From assembly GCA_032358165.1 (NCBI GenBank), contig JAALGY010000001.1, positions 1,736,001 to 1,800,000 of the forward strand: DNA of 64,000 nt, in the 5' to 3' direction. The position numbers and the translations under genes were made by a program. Every line of letters begins with the position of its first letter. Position 1 is the stretch's first letter. The stretch comes from Diplosphaera chodatii. Lineage: Eukaryota; Chlorophyta; Trebouxiophyceae; Prasiolales; Stichococcaceae. The notes beneath the pieces were generated by a model, which saw only the letters and a program-made list of their open reading frames with translations, had not been told where the DNA came from and did no database searches. Shown one piece after another: positions 25,213 to 36,248 of this stretch.

Positions 25213-27118
25213 ATGGGAAGCACCATTGCGGGGCCTGTGCTGCCCGCTGACCGTGCCGCACAGCCCGCCCTGCCTGCGAAGCAGCTCGCGGCTGCAGCTG
25301 CTGCCATCTGCGCAGCTCCGCCTGCTGCCAGCGACAGTAGCGGGACCGAGGCGAGCGGCAGCACGCGGCACACGCTGCGTCAGGCCTCCTTCGCAAGCAC
25401 CGACACCCGGCAGCAGCTCATGCCTCCGCCGCCGCCTGATGGCAAGCCGCAGCAGCCGCAGCAGCCGCCGCGCAGCGAGACGGCGGCGACGGCAGCAGCC
25501 ATTATGCTGGAGCCGCCGCCGCCGCCGGTGTCGGTCGTCGCCTCGTGCGTGATGCAGCCGGCGGGCAGCGGCAGCGATGGCGGCCTCCGAATCGCCACAG
25601 CCGCCATCAAGCTGGAGCCCGTGCCGTACGATGGCAGCAGCGGCGTGAGCGGGGGCAGCAGCGGCCATGTGCCTGGGCCTGCTGGCATGGCGGTCAAGCG
25701 GGAGCCGGGCCCGCAGCCAGTCGTCGGGCAGCAGGCGGCCGCCCGGGCGCTGTGCAACCGGCAGTCGGCTGCGCGATCCAAGGTACCCGGGTGCCAACAG
25801 CTACGGAATGCATGGGGTGGTCTGCCTTCCGTCCTTCCTTGCCCTCCTGTTTTGCCGTGCTTGACTTCCCCTGTAGTAGCGGCTGAGCAGGGTGCGCCGC
25901 TGATGTCCTGGTGCATATCGCCATCCGGGCTGGTGCTGAACATCTGAGAAGGGCCAATGCAGGGAAATGACCATGCAGGAGCTGCCTGCATCATGCTCGC
26001 AGTGGCTGCGCCAGTGTGACGAGCTCGATAGCTCGTAACAGAAGGCCCCGCCACAGTGGTGCTAAGCGGGTAGTTTGCTGCCGTGCACAGGAGCGGCGGC
26101 GTGCATATGTGGTCGGCCTGGAGCAGTCGGTCAGGTCCCTCACCTCGCAGGTCAACGAGCAGCTGGCGCACCTGCACAGCCTCGCCTGCAATGACACCGC
26201 CTTGCGTGCGTTCTCATCCCGCCTTGCCCCATCTGTGTGCCCGTCATGTTGAGGCGCCTGCTCCACAGCTCAGTTGGAGCTGTGGCGCTGAGGCCGTCAA
26301 GTCGAGCTGTGATCAGGCTGCGGTGCATATCTGCAAGGGACGGGCCCTCTCAGCTGCACAACGTGTAACAGGCGCGCTGTGTCCCGTGCAGGCGCTGCGA
26401 ACCAGGCGCTGCACTCGCACATGACGCAGCTGTCGGAGCAGCTGGCGGCTGCAGACTGGGACATGAGCTCCCTGCGCAGCGAGTGTCAGCAGCTGCGCCA
26501 GACGGTGACGCCCACCAGCTCGGAGCAGGCCCAGGTGACGCCTTGCAAACAATGTGCTCATGCAAGCTATTAAAGTAAGATTCGTGCATGAGGGTCTTGC
26601 GATATCCGTAGGCCCTGCTGTTGCCCTGCATCCTGCCTCATGGTTGCATGCTGCTGGATGGCGCAATGCACACGATTCCCAAAATCTTTTGAGTCATCGA
26701 CCCAACCGACGCACATTACACCCTCCTGGTGTTGCCGCAGGCTATTTCTGGCCCAGCGCAGCGGATGTCTGGTGACAGCATGTTTCACCGGACTGGGTCA
26801 GCTGACACCAGAGATAACATGGCGGCGCAGCAGGCAGTCAGCCGCCAGCGCTGCGATTCCCCGGAGCTGCTCTACAGTGCGCCCTCGCAGCAGCCTGGCA
26901 ATCAGCAGTCGGGCCAGCAGCTGCAGCAGGCGACTGATGGCACCGCTGAACCGGAGTCTGCGGCCTGGGAATGCCTGATGGACTGGAGCGATGATCAAAA
27001 CGCCGCCAGCCGTGGCGGCTCTGATCTGGAAGGCAAGACCGCCGGCGGCGATGCTCGTCTCGATCGCGCACCTGAACAACAGCTGATGCCATCGCCGCCG
27101 CCACAGGACCCGCCACCA

Positions 27119-27149
<31 letters not shown>

Positions 27150-28694
27150 CTCAGCATAAGCAGCGGCAGCAGCAACAGCAACAGCAACATCCTCAAAAGC
27201 AGCAGCCGCAGGCGGAACCCACAAGCAATGCGCAGCCCGCGCAGCAGCAACACCAGTCTGCAAGCCAGCAGCGGGCGCCGCAGCAGCAAACAAATGTGGT
27301 CCCCGGCCCTGCCCCGGCGCCCGCCATAAGCCAGCAGTCCCCGGACGGTGCAGCCGCCCCACCGCCTGTGACCGCTCCCGTCTTCCGTGGCCCGAGCGTG
27401 TCCACTGGTGCGGACGCCTGGCGCCCGAGCCGGGTACCGTCAATCCGCAGCGGCTCAGCGCTCGCGGGGGCCTGGCCCCAGGCGCCGCCGGTGCAGTCGG
27501 GCACCGCCCGCGGCGCACTGCCCACCCTGCGGGCCGGGCGCTCCGCCACGGACGGCAGCGTGACGTCAGCAGCCGCCATCGCTGTACGGTCGAACAGTGC
27601 GCTGGAGGGCACGTCGACATCTCCCACGGCAGCAGCGGCCGGGGCGGCAGCAGTGGCTGTGCCGCCAGAGGATGGCAGCGGCGGAGCATCCACCATGCGA
27701 GCAGTCGCTGCAGCCGCCATTGTGCATTTGCGCCCCAAACATGCTGCTGGCGAGACGGCGGGTGGCGGCAGCGGCGATGGCGGCGGCAGCACTGGCAGTG
27801 GGAAGCGCCGCAAGAAGCTGCACACCTCCCTGCAGGCGTCCTCCTTCCCGCCAGCGCAGCCGGCTGGCGAGTCGGACAAGCTGATGTCGCTGGCGGAGAT
27901 CGATGCCCTGGTGGCCAAGTACACAGCCGCGGCGGCGCCTGCACTGGGGCCCGGCCACGGCGCACCTGGCCAGCCTGGCCAAGTCAGCGGGCTGCGGCTG
28001 TGCTCGGCGCCTAGCGGACTGCAGGTATGCGGCTGTAGATGTGCTCGTCTGCACAGGCGTCCTGTTGATCAGTCATCTGTGGCTACCCTGGCAACAACTA
28101 CTGTACGCTTGTGGCAACCTCTTGCGATGCAGCATTATTGACCTCATGGGCACGTGGCACGTCTGGCAGATGACATGCGGGGCTGTTGCTGCAGATCAAC
28201 ATTTGCAAGCCGGCAGGCTCACAGCAGCCAGTGCAGAGTGGTGGCGGCCCTGGCATGTCGGCCGGGATGGCGGCCGCCAGCAGCGGCAGGAGCATCATGG
28301 ACGAGGCTGCGTCCGGCAAGCAGGTGGGACTAGCTTGCCACGGCTTCAAGCTGGCTCATAGCATCCAGAGGCCAACTGTCATGCGCATGACTATCTGTTA
28401 AGTGACATCACTATGCGTCATTGCTTCATGACTCAAGTAATACAGCTCCGACCTGCACGACACACCAAATATTCCAGGGCGCAAGTCTGCTCGAGCTTTG
28501 CAACAGCCGCCAGGCCTGACGCCCCCAAACTTCCAAGCAGCAGCAGTGATTTGCCGCATGCTATGACACAGGGGCCACTGGCGCCAATGTCATCAGGCGC
28601 TCTGGATGAGATGGCAGCGATCTTCGACAATATTCTGGAAGGCGGCAGCGGGACCTTCCCTGACCTGGAGTTTCTGCCGGAGGCCCCGGAGTGA
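25213..28694 (+). CDS. Group I bZIP transcription factor (VIP1/RSG-like) with Gln-rich region
   Basis: Six exons: 25213-25782, 26091-26205, 26392-26534, 26741-28024, 28195-28323 and probably 28572-28694, giving about 787 residues with all phases consistent. The basic region spans the first intron: CNRQSAARSK at residues 181-190 continues ERRRAYVVGLEQSVRSL. The N-x7-K spacing, with Lys instead of Arg, is the signature of plant group I bZIPs. The zipper continues through TALRAANQALHSHMTQLS and SSLRSECQQLRQTV. The N-terminal half has two sumoylation-type motifs (IKLE at about 132-135, VKRE at about 161-164). Exon 4 has long Gln tracts, then Ser/Ala/Gly-rich sequence and a basic patch GSGKRRKK. 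The tail EIFDNILE-like segment (MAAIFDNILEGG) is acidic and could activate transcription. It is expected to be a nuclear dimer. Target genes cannot be inferred. The last exon's acceptor was chosen only by phase. Confidence 0.85.
27110..27300 (+). repeat. CAG/CAA-rich low-complexity tract coding polyglutamine
   Basis: Imperfect CAG/CAA triplet runs inside exon 4 of the bZIP gene encode Gln tracts interrupted by His, Pro, Lys and Arg. Reading frame is kept, as expected for a length-variable activation or aggregation-prone segment. Confidence 0.8.
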
Positions 28695-30423
28695 ACATGC
28701 CTCAGCCATGGCGGCAGGAGGCGCCCTGGCAACAGTGGCGAACTTCATGAACCGGTGCTCCTTCAAGCAGTCGGCATAGTGAGACACAGCAAGCCGGGGG
28801 TGCTGTGGCGATGACAACACGAGGCCATCATGCATGTGGCATGGGGATATTTGGGCAGCAGCCAATGTAGCCGCTGCAGCTTTTGGTTTGGCGGCAGAGG
28901 AATGCGCAGCTTGCAGCATGCCTCTGCAAGCTACCTACTGCTGGTGCTGCATGTAGCAGCAGCAGCAACCTGAGGGCATAGATTCAGACAGCAGCACGAT
29001 CCTGTGGGTCATGTGCTGCCAGCTGGCATGGGTAGAGCAGGGGCAGTCATCACAGCCTGCTACCCTGCTCTGCACCACCGCTGCATGTTGCCACACCTCT
29101 TTCTCGGATGTGACACCCCTCGTCAGCTGCTCGTATGTGCAGTGGGCTCTTCTTGCAGTTTCTCCTTCAGCTTTCGCTTCTGATCTTAATTGATATTCCT
29201 GGCCATCCTGCCAGAGTTTCTCTCCGTTTCAGTGGTGAGCAAGGCCTGGACTGGTGACATATATTGCACGCCTGTCATATCGGTACGTAGTCGCATCGGT
29301 GATTGGTGCTGAGGGCAGCGTCTGGACATCTGCCAGTTTGAAGCTCGGCCTCAGCAATGGGAGTCAGGTGCATTCAGTCATTGCACAATATATGGCGGGC
29401 AGCAGAAAGGACTAATATAGTAGGCATCATCATGGTAGAGTAGCAGCGCTTGCTTGCGCATGGCCGCTTTAGTTGGGGCATGCAGCACTTGATGCGGTTC
29501 GGTGTTCCCAGTCAGTACCTCAGTTGGCATCGACTGCGCACGCTTTCTGTTTCAGCACGCTCTCAGATATGAAAGACCTCAGTCGCCAGCCAGTCAAGCC
29601 AATGATGCAAGCACAGCATACGCCACAAGCCATTGCCCGCTATCCTCATCGGGCGCTACTGAGAATATATCTCTCGTGGTCAGTGTATCTACCATATGCC
29701 CTGGCTCCTCAGGAATCAGGCCAGTGCACAACTCATCTGCCCCGCTGGGATTAAGGCGTATGCGTACATTTCACCAGAGGGCGGCCCCTGGAACTGCTGG
29801 CGCACGTTTCTGTCGCACCTCTCGACCTCTGTGTGACGGTGGTGCTGTCGATCATACGCTTTGCAGCATCGTTCGTACTTTCGCTAACCGACGTTTAGCA
29901 GATTACGAGGATAGGCGAACTACTAGACCGTCTTCAGTCCCTCGTAGGACAAGGGATTGCAGACACTCGGAAGTTCTTTCGTCTCATCAGCTGGTGAGGT
30001 ACAAACGTGCAGAGCAATGGCGGAATGTCGTTGATTATGGGAGCTATATGTGTGTGTGAAGGAAGAGAATGGATCGCCTCGAACTTGGACAGATCCAATA
30101 ACATCGTTGGCTGTGCACAGCAAGCATGACACATGCGTCAGGCCAACATTGTGCCATCGTTGGCTGCAAGCTGCTGATGCTTTGCTGCTTCCTCATGCAT
30201 CAGAGGAAGACATAACCCAAGCAGTGCAGAATATCGATTATCCGAAGGCAGATGGTTGCTCTGCCAGGTGCTGTCCAAGGCATTCACACTCGTCCTTCAT
30301 GCAGGGCCCGCCACGAGGATTAGTCTGCTTCAGCTGCTCTGGCAAAGGCACAATTTGCCTCCAGCCTAGCAGCAGCGCAGCAGTGACAACGCTGCAGCCA
30401 AGTAGCCTGTGCGGTGGCAGTGC
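28695..30423. other. Intergenic region between bZIP and E2 genes
   Basis: About 1.7 kb with no firm exon. The right part (about 29.5-30.3 kb) has plus-strand open frames, one containing ADALLLPHASEEDITQAVQN, that could be a 5' exon of the E2-like gene, but the following junction could not be placed. The left part is probably bZIP 3' untranslated sequence. Confidence 0.3.
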
Positions 30424-32885
30424 ATGGCATTGCTGAGCCACCTGGCCTCGCTGCTGATGTCCTCGACGCCCAGCAGCAGGAAGCGACGCGAGCACCAGAA
30501 TCACTCGCAGGCACAACAGCAACAGGCTGCCAGCGACCTGATCGCCGGCGACGCCTCGCCGCGGGCCAGCAAGCGCAGCCGCTCGGCCTCCAGGCGGTAT
30601 TCAGGCGGGCCTAAAGCTGCCACTGCCGCTGACGCCAGCCAGGTGGTCGACCTCACAGGCAGCGCCTCGCCGCCAGAGTCGCCAGCCAGGAGCCGTCGGA
30701 GCGGCGCAGCAGCCCGTGCCCCAGGGCTGCCTGCACCCACATCTGCGCCATCGGCTGCTGCACCAGACTGTTCCCACGGCGACCAGGGGAGGAGGGATAG
30801 CCGCAGGGAGTCAAGCGGCAAGCGACTGTCTGAAAAGGGGGCAGGCAAAGAGGATACAGCGGCGGGGGCAGGGCCCTCAGGCAGCGACTCCATGATGTTC
30901 TTCAGGTACAACTGCATGGTGACCACGTCGCCGCACACTGCTGAAGTTTTCTTTCCCAATGCCATCAGCACCCAGACCTTGCAATGTGACAAATCCCACA
31001 TGGCAACCTCTTAGTAGACACATGAATGGTCAGGTCCCGTGGAACGCCGGCGCCTGCTGCTGAGGCGAACGGCTCGGCTTCCGCCGACGAGCTGCCAGCA
31101 TGGCACAGCATGCAGGTGCTGCCAGTAGCTTACAATGATCGATCTGGTGTAGTGTACACCTCTAAGCGTGGTGTCAGTGGTTTGTACTTCGCCGCCAGCA
31201 AGTTGCCATACCTGTACATGCAGGGCGCCAAGCGGCTGCAGGCGGAGCTCAAGTACCTCACGAAGCAGATCGCCGCCGGCAGGGTCACGCAGATGCACGA
31301 CCTGGCGCCTGTCGGCGACAACATCTTCACGTGGCAGGCATGCTGCGCTGACCGCACACCGCGCCATCACTGCGCCACCATGCCCACGACCATGTGCACC
31401 TGCGTCGGTTCCAGAGTCAGACCTGCCTGGCTGACGGTGCACTTCGTGGCAATGGTGCAGTTCAAGCTGAAGGACTTCGACGACGACTGTGAAGGCGAGC
31501 GCCTGTGTGCCGCTGCCAGCACAGAGTAGACCAATCTGGCTCTCTGTTTCGTCTTGTGTTGCTGACATGATCCCACCGCTGCCCACGCACAGGTGGCAAG
31601 CGCCTGAACGAGGATCTGTCCGTGCTGTCTGCCATGCATGGTCAGGTGAGGACCTTGCTGCACAGGAAGGAGACCTCTCGTTGGTGTGCATGGCTGCATT
31701 CAGCAACAGACAGACAACAGCACTGCCATGAAGAGCGCTTTCAACGAGAGCCACGTCAGCCCTACGCAGGTCCCTGCACCCTATCCAGCTGGGGTCTCCT
31801 GCGCTGTGCAGGACCACCTGCTGATGGAGGTCAGCTTCCCGGGGGACTACCCGCACGCGCCCTTCTTCCTGCGCATGGTCACGCCCCGCTGCGTCTGGTG
31901 CGCCGCCCAGGGTCTAGGGCCTGTGCATGCATCCAACATCCTGCAGCTGCACGTGCTCTGCTGCGCCGCTGGCGTTTGCACATTCTGCAAGCGGCATCCG
32001 CAGGTCACCCCCCCATAGCCTTGGCGGCTGCGCCTGTTTCGGCTCGTCATGACATCGTCGCTCACACCATAAGAGGACAGACTTTAGTTGCATGCAGCTC
32101 AACACTGACCCCGTCCTCATTCAGGCTCATATGTCCCAGCCTCCGTCCCTGCAGGTACACGGGGCACGTCACAGCGGGCGGCTCGGTGTGCATCGAGGTG
32201 CTGACGCAGAGCGGCACGCCCAACTCCTGGCACCCGGGCATGTGCGTGGAGTCGATCATGAACACCGTCATCCAGAACATGTGCGCTGGTCTGCCATCAT
32301 CACGTGTTGCCCTCCTGCGCCTGAGCTTGATGTCAGCCACAGCAGGCCTCTGGCTGTCGAGCATGCACTGTGTGTCCTCCTTTCACCGCATTGCCACCTG
32401 CGATGTGTGAACACTCATGCAAGCTGCAGCCTGTCCAGGGACCACCACACACGCCATCTGGCAGGAATCGATTGCTTGGCATCCGAAGCTTCCATGGCAC
32501 CTGCTGCTGGCCTGTGCGCAGGCTGCACGTGGAGTCGGTGATCGTGCGCACCGCTACGGGGCCGGGCGGCGTGAGCGGGCCACTGCGCGTCGACCTGGAG
32601 GGCCGCTACGCCTACAACGTCATGGCGGTGGGCGCTTTCGAGTTTTTCCCCCCGGTTTTTCTTCGTTCGGGCTCTCTGTTGACGCAAGACTTTCCTGAGT
32701 GCGCGGAAGAGTCACGTTTTGTCATTCTAGCTTTGACGGCAATGAACACGAGGTATGTTATGTTGCACACCCTGCCGGACACCCTGAACCGATCAGCGCT
32801 GTGTGTGCTGCAGCCCTACTCGGAGCACGAGGCCAAGGCCGCCTTCTCGCGCATGCTGTCCCACCACAAGCACAACGGCTGGTGA
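30424..32885 (+). CDS. UBE2Q-like ubiquitin-conjugating enzyme (E2)
   Basis: Eight exons: 30424-30918, 31065-31337, 31461-31494, 31593-31645, 31812-31897, 32155-32280, 32522-32618 and 32814-32885, in phase, about 411 residues. The E2 fold begins KRLQAELKYLTKQIAAG, then GDNIFTWQFKLKDFDDD, EVSFPGDYPHAPFFLRM, and the catalytic segment GHVTAGGSVCIEVLTQSG with predicted active-site Cys326. Like animal UBE2Q proteins it has GG-x-x-C-x-E-L/V-L and ends HKHNGW, a close match to the UBE2Q terminus. It would accept ubiquitin from E1 and pass it to substrate or E3. The first 165 residues are basic and Ser-rich and contain a SUMO-interaction-type motif (VVDLT, about 74-78). Two introns use GC donors (31338 and 31495). 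The true start may lie upstream, because 30424 sits just after a possible splice acceptor. Confidence 0.85.
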
Positions 32886-33723
32886 GCAGCGGCCGTGCGC
32901 CAGCAGGATGTGAACGAGGGTGAGGCAGTCAAAGGCCAGAAATGGGTGTTTCAGCGGCAATAGGATATACGTAAGGGTGCACGTTGTGCAATTTTCTTCG
33001 AAAGAATTTGGCTGGATCAGTCTTGCTGGGTTATACTGCATGCTCTTGACGAAATCATTGCTGCAGATGTAGGCGTACTTGCTGTCAGCGGGTGTTGTAA
33101 ATTACCAGCTTTAACCGCATTGTCATGAGGGTGCAGGTCCTGTCATTGGTTAGCTGATCTTGACAGCAACACAGGGCACACTTTGGCTTACCATGTATTG
33201 TGTGCATTAGAAAGCAGCAGGTGGCATACGCAACCTCTCAAAAGAGGTACCTGGCATCGAACGCATCAAGCCTCTACATCCACATGCCCTGATAGACACT
33301 TTACCTGCTATACAGTAGTCCAGGTGGGATTTGAACATGACTGTGCAAATGCAAGCATGCTGCTGTGCAAGATTCACACCATACCACAAAGCATCAACAA
33401 CCACTCACAAAGAAGCCTGATGGAAACCACATGCACGCTCTGTCTGGCATGGTGGTACAACAAGCAGAGCTGAGGCGAGCAGCCTTCTGTCTCGGCCTGC
33501 TCACAGGGTCTTGGTGGCCGGCAGCCTTCTGTCTCGGTCTGCCCAGCCTGGCACCACACATAGATAGGGTAACATCGTGAAACCCCAGCCGTGCACGGCC
33601 ATACTTTCATGGCCTGTAGTCCAGCAGCCAGTAGCAGCTCTTTGCAAGCTGACTATTGCGCTGTTGGCCCCACGGGACCAGTCTTGTGACATCGGCCCCT
33701 GATGTCAAAACCCTTCAGCGGGG
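32886..33723. other. Converging 3' flanks of the E2 and zinc-finger genes
   Basis: No exon supported in these 840 bases. The genes on either side point toward each other, so this is 3' untranslated and spacer sequence. A short direct duplication (AGCAGCCTTCTGTCTCGG repeated at about 33479 and 33522) is visible. Confidence 0.4.
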
Positions 33724-35781
33724 TCAGGTCATCAGCAGGTCCAGCAGGTCCTCAAAGTCCTCGGGCTGCTGCGCCGCCGCCGTCGCCGCTGCTTCCTGCG
33801 GCCGGCAGTGCTGCGGCGGGGCGCGGCCCAGATCCAGAACAGACATGTCGGCGGCCAGCTGCTGCGGTGCTGCGGGTGCCATCAGTGGCTGCTGCGACGC
33901 CGGGGCGAGGTTGCCAGCAAAGGCGGACGTGGCCTCCGCGCCGTGGAGTGGGCTTGCTGCGATGTGAGCATTGGCATCGACAGTGGGTACTGGCGATGCC
34001 GCCACGAGCGGCGGCGGCAGCTCAGGCGGGGTGGCGGGGCCTACCACGACGTCCGAGGGTGCAGCCAGGTTGGACTCGTTGGCGGACCACAGCTGCGGCG
34101 CCTGCTGCGGGGGCAGCGGCAGCTGCTGCTGCGGCGGCGGCGCAGCCTCAGGCGTCACCGGCTGCAGGCTCGGAGCTGCGCTGGCAGCGGGCTTGTCGTC
34201 CTCCCACTTGGGCAGCCACTCGTCCTCGTTGAATGCTGCAGGGGGGGCGCCGGAGGCGGTCGCAGCCGAGAAGGTCGAAGCCGCGTTCGAGCTGGCAGTC
34301 GACAGGGCGCGCGGGGGGTGCTGCGTCGGCGGGGAGCTCGTGGGGTTGGCAGGGGGTGGTGCCAGGGCGGGAGGGGGACTTGGTGGGCCGTTGGACAGTA
34401 GCTGGGAGGTGGCGCCATTCGACATCTGCTGCCGCAGCTCCTGCACAACGTCAGCCATGTTGCCGCGCGCAGCCACGATTGCCTGCTCGACCTGCGGCCG
34501 CGAAGCACTGACAGGTGGCTCCATCAGCGCCAGAGCCTGCGCAATCTCGCCAGCAATGTCCACCTCCTTATCTCCCCACGCCGCCTGGTCGGTGCCTGAG
34601 AAGATGAGTTCGGCGGCGGCATTGTCCTCTGCGCCAGTGGCCTTTGCAGCAGCCTCGGCAATGGGCCATGTCACGCCCAGCTGAGTCAGACGCGCCGTGC
34701 ACGAGTTCAACTTGAACCTGATGATTTCGTGGGATGCTGCGGGGCCAAGCAGTGGGGCCGCCGGCTGCAGCTGGCCAACCAGGAGGGACGGGACGCGGGA
34801 GCCAGCGGATGCATTGCTGCTGTGGTCCACCCCGTTGCTGGTGGAGTGGCCGTTCGTGGCACGCACAACAGTGCCAGATGTGCCGACTTCAGTCCAGCCG
34901 CCACCATCATCTGCAGCAGTGTGTGTCGAGGCGGGCCAGCCGTCCTGTGGATGGTTCCAGATGGAGCTGTTCATGGAGGCGGAGTGAAGGCTTTCAGCAA
35001 ACTCGACCGCGCCCTCAGGCAGTTCCTCAAACACATCGTGCACTTGACTGCCATTGCGCTTTGCGTCCTTCTTTGAAGCCTTCTTGACTCGCTGAAGCTG
35101 TGTTTTCTCCCTAGCAAACTGTTCATTCTTGGCAATCTCCTCCTCGCTGTGGGCGAAGGCGCATTGGTGCAAGGGGCACTGCCCAACAGACGATTGGATG
35201 TACGGGCACATCGTCAGGTTCTTAGCCTTGTTGCCATTTGCCCCGTTCACGGCAAGCTTGTTGCTGCCGCTGGTCCCAAGGCGGTTGTCACGCGCCGCCA
35301 GCGGTTTGATTTCGATGTCATGCTTACGCCCCACAGGCTGCACCCCGCCACTGGCAGGGCCGCGGGTCTGGGGCTGCGGGTGAGCGGGCCCCTTCTTGCG
35401 TGGCTTGGGTTTAGGCGCCGGCGCAGGCAGCAGCTCGGCGAGCTTCTTTTCCTTCTTGAGAACCTGCGCGTGCGCCTTGACCCAGTCCGCGTCCAAGATC
35501 CTGCCGTCGCATTGGTGACCCGTGGTATGGCTGAACCAACACAGGTGGCCGCGCACTTCCTGGTGGGGCCTTCGCTGGATCAGTGTCTTCTTCTTCTGTT
35601 GGCCCTTGACGCCAGGGTTGATAAGTCTCATACAGTACTGTATGGCGCATTCGACGTGCGCGCCACCTGCCTTGCAGTTGGCGTTGCTGCATATGGCCTC
35701 GATGTGGTCGTCCAGCTCCGTGTTGATGGGGTCCGAGCACAGCTGGCAGGCTAGCGGCGGGCTGCTGGAACTGTCTGACAT
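33724..35781 (-). CDS. Intronless zinc-finger protein with CCCH finger and possible UBA-like segment
   Basis: A single uninterrupted frame of 685 residues from the ATG at 35781 (MSDSSSSPPLACQLC). The N-terminus has a Cys/His cluster (C12-x2-C15, C31-x4-C36-x5-H42-x2-C45, then HLCWFSHTTGHQCDGRIL) that looks like a metal-binding RING/PHD- or headcase-like module. A CCCH-type finger follows at about residues 193-212 (CPYIQSSVGQCPLHQCAFAH). A helical segment (LTQLGVTWPIAEAAAKATGA) resembles a UBA domain. The C-terminal third is Pro/Ala/Gln-rich with an acidic end (DFEDLLDLL). Lys/Arg-rich stretches suit nuclear or RNA-associated work. The exact family is not recognised, and RNA binding or ubiquitin binding are only suggestions. 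The lack of introns contrasts with every neighbour. Confidence 0.8.
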   Translation of the reverse strand: MSDSSSSPPLACQLCSDPINTELDDHIEAICSNANCKAGGAHVECAIQYCMRLINPGVKGQQKKKTLIQRRPHQEVRGHLCWFSHTTGHQCDGRILDADWVKAHAQVLKKEKKLAELLPAPAPKPKPRKKGPAHPQPQTRGPASGGVQPVGRKHDIEIKPLAARDNRLGTSGSNKLAVNGANGNKAKNLTMCPYIQSSVGQCPLHQCAFAHSEEEIAKNEQFAREKTQLQRVKKASKKDAKRNGSQVHDVFEELPEGAVEFAESLHSASMNSSIWNHPQDGWPASTHTAADDGGGWTEVGTSGTVVRATNGHSTSNGVDHSSNASAGSRVPSLLVGQLQPAAPLLGPAASHEIIRFKLNSCTARLTQLGVTWPIAEAAAKATGAEDNAAAELIFSGTDQAAWGDKEVDIAGEIAQALALMEPPVSASRPQVEQAIVAARGNMADVVQELRQQMSNGATSQLLSNGPPSPPPALAPPPANPTSSPPTQHPPRALSTASSNAASTFSAATASGAPPAAFNEDEWLPKWEDDKPAASAAPSLQPVTPEAAPPPQQQLPLPPQQAPQLWSANESNLAAPSDVVVGPATPPELPPPLVAASPVPTVDANAHIAASPLHGAEATSAFAGNLAPASQQPLMAPAAPQQLAADMSVLDLGRAPPQHCRPQEAAATAAAQQPEDFEDLLDLLMT

Positions 35782-36248
35782 GCTTCGAGAGCATTCAAGC
35801 GCGTAGTAGAATTTCGAAGGAGCCTCTGCACCTTTGAAGGCGCAGCGGCAGCTAGTGGCTGAGGGTGTTGTGAGGCATGTCAGAACGAGTGGCCTTGTGA
35901 GCTCAAGGGGCGACGTGCAACTTGGGAATGGCGCGTACGAGTGTTGGGCAAAGCACCAACTTGGATCCGAGGCAATCGAGGGGTCGGTGAGTGATCACGT
36001 AACCCTGCACCTCAGCAGCATGCTGCGATTGCTGCCAACTTGCTTCATGCCTTCACATCTGAAGCGCACAATTGCACAGTTGCACAGTCCAGACATTGAG
36101 AAAGCGTCATCCATGACGACGTAACACGCCGCTCTGTGTTGCTCGGTTGGTCGGTTCCATTTACAGTGGCCGTGCGACAACAGCGGCGCAGCCGAAATAA
36201 CAGAGCTGCAATACTGGGAACCGTTGACTTCTGCCACTGCGAGCCTTG
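35782..36248. promoter_or_regulatory. Divergent promoter interval between the zinc-finger gene and RPN6
   Basis: The two start codons face away from each other across 467 bases, so both promoters and 5' leaders must share this interval unless they overlap the genes. No TATA box or proteasome-type element could be pinpointed by eye. Confidence 0.5.
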
